DNA from: Streptomyces sp. Act143
GTDB lineage: Bacteria > Actinomycetota > Actinomycetes > Streptomycetales > Streptomycetaceae
NCBI RefSeq assembly: GCF_003143935.1
Contig: NZ_QFRX01000001.1
Coordinates: 3,323,645-3,387,644, forward strand
Length of the DNA stretch: 64,000 bases
Direction of reading: 5' to 3'
Shown piece by piece: positions 61,293-64,000 of this stretch. A program made the translations under genes and the position numbers. The notes under the pieces were generated by a model, which was not told the origin of the DNA, searched no databases, and saw only the letters and a program-made list of their open reading frames with translations. Position 1 is the first letter of the stretch. Each line of letters begins with the position of its first letter.

Positions 61293-62676
61293 AGAACCGG
61301 TGCCGGGCGGAGAACTCGAGCAGGCGCTCCCGGTCCCGGGTGCCGAGATCGCCGCACGCGTGGACCACGACCCGTTCCAGGACGTTGGGCTCCAGCCGGC
61401 CGAGCAGGGTGTCCAGCGCGGGCCACAGGCAGTCGGCGAGCGGCCGGCCGGGCACTCCCAGGTCGACCGCGACGGCCTCCGCGACGGGCGGACGGAGCAG
61501 GGCGAGGAGGGGCGGCTCGGCGTCGCGCGGCCCTAGCCACAGACCGGCCGGGGTCACGACGGCCTTGCAGTCCGCGCAGTCCGCGCAGTCCGCGCAGTCC
61601 GCGCAGTCCGTGTGGTCCGTGTGGTCCGTGCAGTCCGTGAAGTGCATGCAGTCCGCGGGCACCTGCCATTCCGTCACCCGCGGGGACCGGACGCTCTCGG
61701 CACCCTCGGCACCCTCGGCACCCTCGGCGCTCGCGGGGGAGCAGACCACGGTGCGGGCGAAGGGGCGCCACGACGGTCGGCCGCGGGAGTCGGTCAGCCA
61801 CAGCTCCACCGCCGCGCCGCCCGCCGAGGCGCCGTCCGGGGTGGAGCCGACCGGGGCCACCGGGGCGCCCACGGCCACGTGGACGTCGCTGTCCAGCAGG
61901 TCCGCCAGTTCCTCCCCGAGCCGCAGCAGCGGCTGCCCGTCCAGCGACAGCAACCGGAGTGCCGCGCGCACGGGTTCGGGCAGGGCGGCCATCACCACGG
62001 CGAGGACGGCGGCGGGCACCTGAGGGGAGGCGAGGATCAGCTGCGGCCGGTCGCGCTCCGGTGGGATCGTGTGCGGCCGGGTGTGAGCGGTGACGGGCGC
62101 CGGGCCCGCGGGCCGGACGGCGAGGCCGGACGGAACGGGCTCGACCACATGACCGGCCACCGTCTGCCGGCCCAGTCGCCGTACGGCCATCTCCCAGTCC
62201 GGGAGCGGCAGATGGCTGCTCACCCGCCGGGCTTCCGCACCGGGGGAGAAGTGCCACCAGCCGCCGGAGGCGCCCGGCAGGTCGGGGGAGAACAGGGTGC
62301 CGTCGGCGGTGACGAGCGCGGTGCCGGCCGCCGCCAGCACGTCCAGCCCCCACCGTTCGCAGATCAGCGCGGCCGCCGAGGGGTGTCCTCCGCTCTCGTG
62401 GGCGCCCGCGGACATCACCAGCGTCAGGAGCCGCACCTGCGCATCCCGGATCGAGTCCAGGCTCGGCGCCAACCACTCGCACAACGCCTCGGCACCGTCC
62501 TCGTGCAGCGGCGCGCCGACCACCACGAGGGCCTCGCCCGGGCGGGCGGGGGAGAGCCGTCCGGCGAGCTCGGTGAGCCAGTGCGGCGGCCGGGCCCCGT
62601 GGTGGACGAGGTGAATGCGGTCGCCGGCCCGCGAGACCGTCGGGGACGACGCGGTGTCGGGGTCGTGTTCGGTCAC
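61279..62676 (-). CDS. island-associated protein of unknown function with Cys/Asp tandem repeat
   Basis: 465 residues from a GTG (VTEHDPDTASSPTVSRAGDRIHLVHHG) with GGGAG upstream. The first 190 residues look like an alpha/beta globular domain (EALVVVGAPLHEDGAEALCEWLAPSL, VRLLTLVMSAGAHESG). A middle part holds hydrophobic strands and Pro-rich loops. Around residues 345 to 370 a run of three-residue units DCT/DHT/DCA is repeated eight times, preceded by EGA repeats; together they bring seven Cys and two His into 25 residues, which could bind metal. The C-terminus (LRPPVAEAVAVDLGVPGRP) is again folded. No family recognised. It faces the lectin gene tail to tail and ends the island. Confidence 0.65.
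   Translation of the reverse strand: MTEHDPDTASSPTVSRAGDRIHLVHHGARPPHWLTELAGRLSPARPGEALVVVGAPLHEDGAEALCEWLAPSLDSIRDAQVRLLTLVMSAGAHESGGHPSAAALICERWGLDVLAAAGTALVTADGTLFSPDLPGASGGWWHFSPGAEARRVSSHLPLPDWEMAVRRLGRQTVAGHVVEPVPSGLAVRPAGPAPVTAHTRPHTIPPERDRPQLILASPQVPAAVLAVVMAALPEPVRAALRLLSLDGQPLLRLGEELADLLDSDVHVAVGAPVAPVGSTPDGASAGGAAVELWLTDSRGRPSWRPFARTVVCSPASAEGAEGAEGAESVRSPRVTEWQVPADCMHFTDCTDHTDHTDCADCADCADCADCKAVVTPAGLWLGPRDAEPPLLALLRPPVAEAVAVDLGVPGRPLADCLWPALDTLLGRLEPNVLERVVVHACGDLGTRDRERLLEFSARHRFSMAS
61568..61639 (-). repeat. 9-bp tandem repeat array coding DCA/DHT units
   Basis: Eight consecutive 9-base units of the type CAGTCCG(C/T)G, two with TGG for CAG. A second array, three perfect units CACCCTCGG, is at 61701-61727. 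Unit length is a multiple of three, so copy-number change would keep the frame. Confidence 0.9.
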
Positions 62677-62702
62677 CGTATGGCTCCCACGGGGACGACG
62701 GC

Positions 62703-62760
62703 CGCATGTGAGCGTGCCGGATTCGGCTGCTGGCCGCACATGTGCAATGACGCATGTGAG
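62703..62760. promoter_or_regulatory. repeated CGCATGTGAG elements in a divergent promoter region
   Basis: CGCATGTGAG occurs at 62703-62712 and 62751-62760, exactly 48 bases apart, with the palindrome GCACATGTGC (62736-62745) between them. They lie between the divergent Cys-repeat gene and the dienelactone hydrolase gene. Confidence 0.45.
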
Positions 62761-62871
62761 TCTACGCGCAATACACACGTGTCCAAATTGTCGGCGCCAC
62801 CGGGAATCGGGACCTGGGCGCAGGCGTTGCCGACGTGTGAGTGAAGACCCAGATCAGAGAGGCTCACCCCT

Positions 62872-63627
62872 ATGAACTCCGTGACCGGAACCCTCGTGGA
62901 CATCCCCACCGCCGACGGCCTCGCCGACGCGTATCTCACACACCCCGACGACATGGAGGCGCACCCGGGTGTGCTCATGTACCAGGACGCGTTCGGGGTG
63001 CGTCCGCATCTGACGGCCATGGCCGACCGGCTGGCGGCCGCAGGCTACACGGTGCTCGTCCCGAACGTCTTCTACCGGCACGGGCGTATCCCGGTCGTGG
63101 AGCTGCCCGAGTTCATCGACATGGCGGCCCGGCCGGACATCGTGGGGAAGGTCGTCCCACTGATGCAGGCGCTCACACCCGAGCTGACGGAACGTGACGC
63201 CGAGGCCTACCTCGGGTGGTTCGCGCAGTCGCCGCTGGTCACCGACGGGCCGGTGGGCATCACCGGGTACTGCATGGGGGCGCGGCTCGCGCTCTACACG
63301 GCGGGCACTCACCCCGACCGGGTCGCCGCGGCGGCCGGATTCCACGGCGGCGACCTCGCGAGCCAGGCACCCGACAGCCCCCACCTGCTGGCCGGCCGGA
63401 TCACCGCCGAGCTGTACTTCGCGCACGCCGACGAGGACCCCTCGATGCCCGAGGAGCAGGTCCGCCGACTGGAGAAGGCGCTCGCCGACGCGGGGATCAG
63501 GCACCGGTGCGAGGTCTACGCGGGCGCCCATCACGGCTACACCCAGTCCGACACGGCGGCCTACAACCCGGAGGCGGCCGAGCGGCACTGGACGGAGCTG
63601 CTGGCCCTGTTCGGCCGCGTCCTCTGA
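62872..63627 (+). CDS. dienelactone hydrolase family protein
   Basis: 251 residues, ATG (MNSVTGTLVDIPTADGLADAYLTHPDD). Alpha/beta-hydrolase with the dienelactone hydrolase triad: nucleophile Cys in GITGYCMGARLAL, Asp in FAHADEDPSMP and His in YAGAHHGYTQSD. The conserved Glu near the N-terminus is replaced around YQDAFGVRPHL. True dienelactone hydrolases open chlorocatechol-derived lactones; many actinomycete members have other or unknown substrates, and no aromatic pathway genes are near. Its reading frame ends inside a perfect 19-bp inverted repeat. Confidence 0.9.
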   Translation: MNSVTGTLVDIPTADGLADAYLTHPDDMEAHPGVLMYQDAFGVRPHLTAMADRLAAAGYTVLVPNVFYRHGRIPVVELPEFIDMAARPDIVGKVVPLMQALTPELTERDAEAYLGWFAQSPLVTDGPVGITGYCMGARLALYTAGTHPDRVAAAAGFHGGDLASQAPDSPHLLAGRITAELYFAHADEDPSMPEEQVRRLEKALADAGIRHRCEVYAGAHHGYTQSDTAAYNPEAAERHWTELLALFGRVL

Positions 63628-63659
63628 GCAGCCTCTGCGCGAGGCTGCTCAGAGGACGC
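63617..63659. terminator. perfect 19-bp inverted repeat holding both convergent stop codons
   Basis: GCGTCCTCTGAGCAGCCTC and GAGGCTGCTCAGAGGACGC pair exactly around TGCGC. The left arm contains the dienelactone hydrolase stop (63625-63627), the right arm the stop of the minus-strand glutamine synthetase fragment (63649-63651). Confidence 0.9.
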
Positions 63660-63978
63660 CTGGTGGGCGCCGGTCCTCGATGTGTCCCTTCTTGTCGATC
63701 TCGACCTGGAAGGGGATGCGCACGGAGGCGCCCCGGTTGGAGACGCCGTAGCTGAACTCGCTGAAGCGGGCGGTCTCGTGCTGCCCGGTCGGCCGGTGCT
63801 CGACGCCGGAGCCGTACTGGCGGATGTGCTCGGCGGGCTTGTCCCCACGGCCGAGTGCCTCGCATGCCGCGATGAACGCCACCCGCGGCGAGGAGCCCGG
63901 CGTGCTGACGATGTTCCCCGACACCGCCGAGGAGGCGGGCGCCCTGGGCGGCGAACACGGCGTCGAGGGCTGGGAGTA
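63649..63978 (-). pseudogene. glutamine synthetase II (GlnII-type) C-terminal fragment
   Basis: On the minus strand about 85 residues match eukaryote-like GSII: STPGSSPR, IAACEALGRGDKPAEHIRQYG, RPTGQHETA, FSYGVSNRGASVRIP and HIEDRRPPGVL. The conserved ATP/glutamate contacts RxTGxHET, RGASVRIP and EDRRP are intact. Two breaks make it non-functional as seen: it stops right after EDRRP, about 30 residues before GSII proteins normally end, and upstream of about 63910 likeness disappears and the frame meets TAG at 63979-63981. The opposite strand from 63872 to the window end is open with nearly all G/C third positions, so another gene may begin there. I infer a truncated remnant; window-edge effects cannot be excluded. 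Confidence 0.65.
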
Positions 63979-64000
63979 CTACTGCGGCGCGCGCGGCTAC

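Noticed and set aside
61568..61639. Could the short repeat array be a CRISPR?
   Set aside because: Units are 9 bases, contiguous, without spacers, and lie in a coding frame.
63872..64000. A plus-strand gene start (MNATRGEEPGVLTMFPD...) at the right edge
   Set aside because: Third positions are nearly all G/C, but it has no ribosome site, overlaps the GlnII-like fragment and is cut by the window end, so I only mention it under that fragment.

Overview
The window is about 64 kb of very GC-rich DNA with almost exclusively G/C third codon positions, frequent GTG/TTG starts and tightly packed genes. An SsgA-family sporulation protein, a SARP/AfsR-type regulator, an ECF sigma factor, a TTA codon confined to one accessory gene and a GlnII-type glutamine synthetase remnant all point to a Streptomyces (or very close relative) chromosome. 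I see no rRNA, tRNA, insertion sequence or CRISPR array.

Left part (1 to about 31.4 kb): an assortment of small transcription units. In order: the end of a flavoprotein disulfide oxidoreductase with a coupled GPP34 gene; an Rv2258c-like methyltransferase; a coiled-coil winged-helix protein; a metallo-beta-lactamase-fold hydrolase; a YbaB-like protein; a 6-pyruvoyl-tetrahydropterin-synthase-fold enzyme; a large Tat-exported GH2 glycosidase with three F5/8C modules; MEKHLA and cupin proteins; an ECF sigma factor; a divergent SDR/TetR pair with three operator copies; a SARP-like regulator; a hemerythrin-like protein; a CGNR regulator; two adjacent ABC-F ATPases; a Tat-exported molybdopterin oxidoreductase with its cytochrome b; a tannase-family esterase; a membrane protein; a P450; a Bax-inhibitor-1 protein; an SsgA-like protein; and a Tat-exported M20 amidohydrolase. 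A 23-bp palindrome, CGTCACC-N9-GGTGACG, recurs in front of three of these units and may mark an unrecognised regulon.

Right part (31.8 to 62.7 kb): a type VII secretion-like island. It holds a one-TM protein translationally coupled to an EssC/EccC-type triple-ATPase with beta-grasp/FHA-like N-terminus; a small WXG100-like protein whose WXG is WLQ; a second small ESX-like protein with an acidic Asp-rich tail; an 18-kb gene for a roughly 6,019-residue multidomain protein; a beta-helix/AAA+ (EccA/CbbX-like) fusion coupled to it; a membrane-anchored ricin-type lectin; and a convergent Cys-repeat protein. The giant protein carries an ESX-like N-terminus with a hydrophobic segment, two snapalysin-motif zincin domains, three copies of an unrecognised domain of about 455 residues, a Rossmann/GT-B-looking domain, six beta-rich modules, a DUF3626-like region and a C-terminal scabin/pierisin-like ADP-ribosyltransferase domain. 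No EccB, EccD, EccE or MycP is present here. This is the best candidate for an undescribed system: an orphan T7SS-type exporter with a giant multi-warhead polymorphic toxin.

Right edge: a dienelactone hydrolase gene converges on a glutamine synthetase II fragment. The two reading frames end inside the two arms of one perfect 19-bp inverted repeat.
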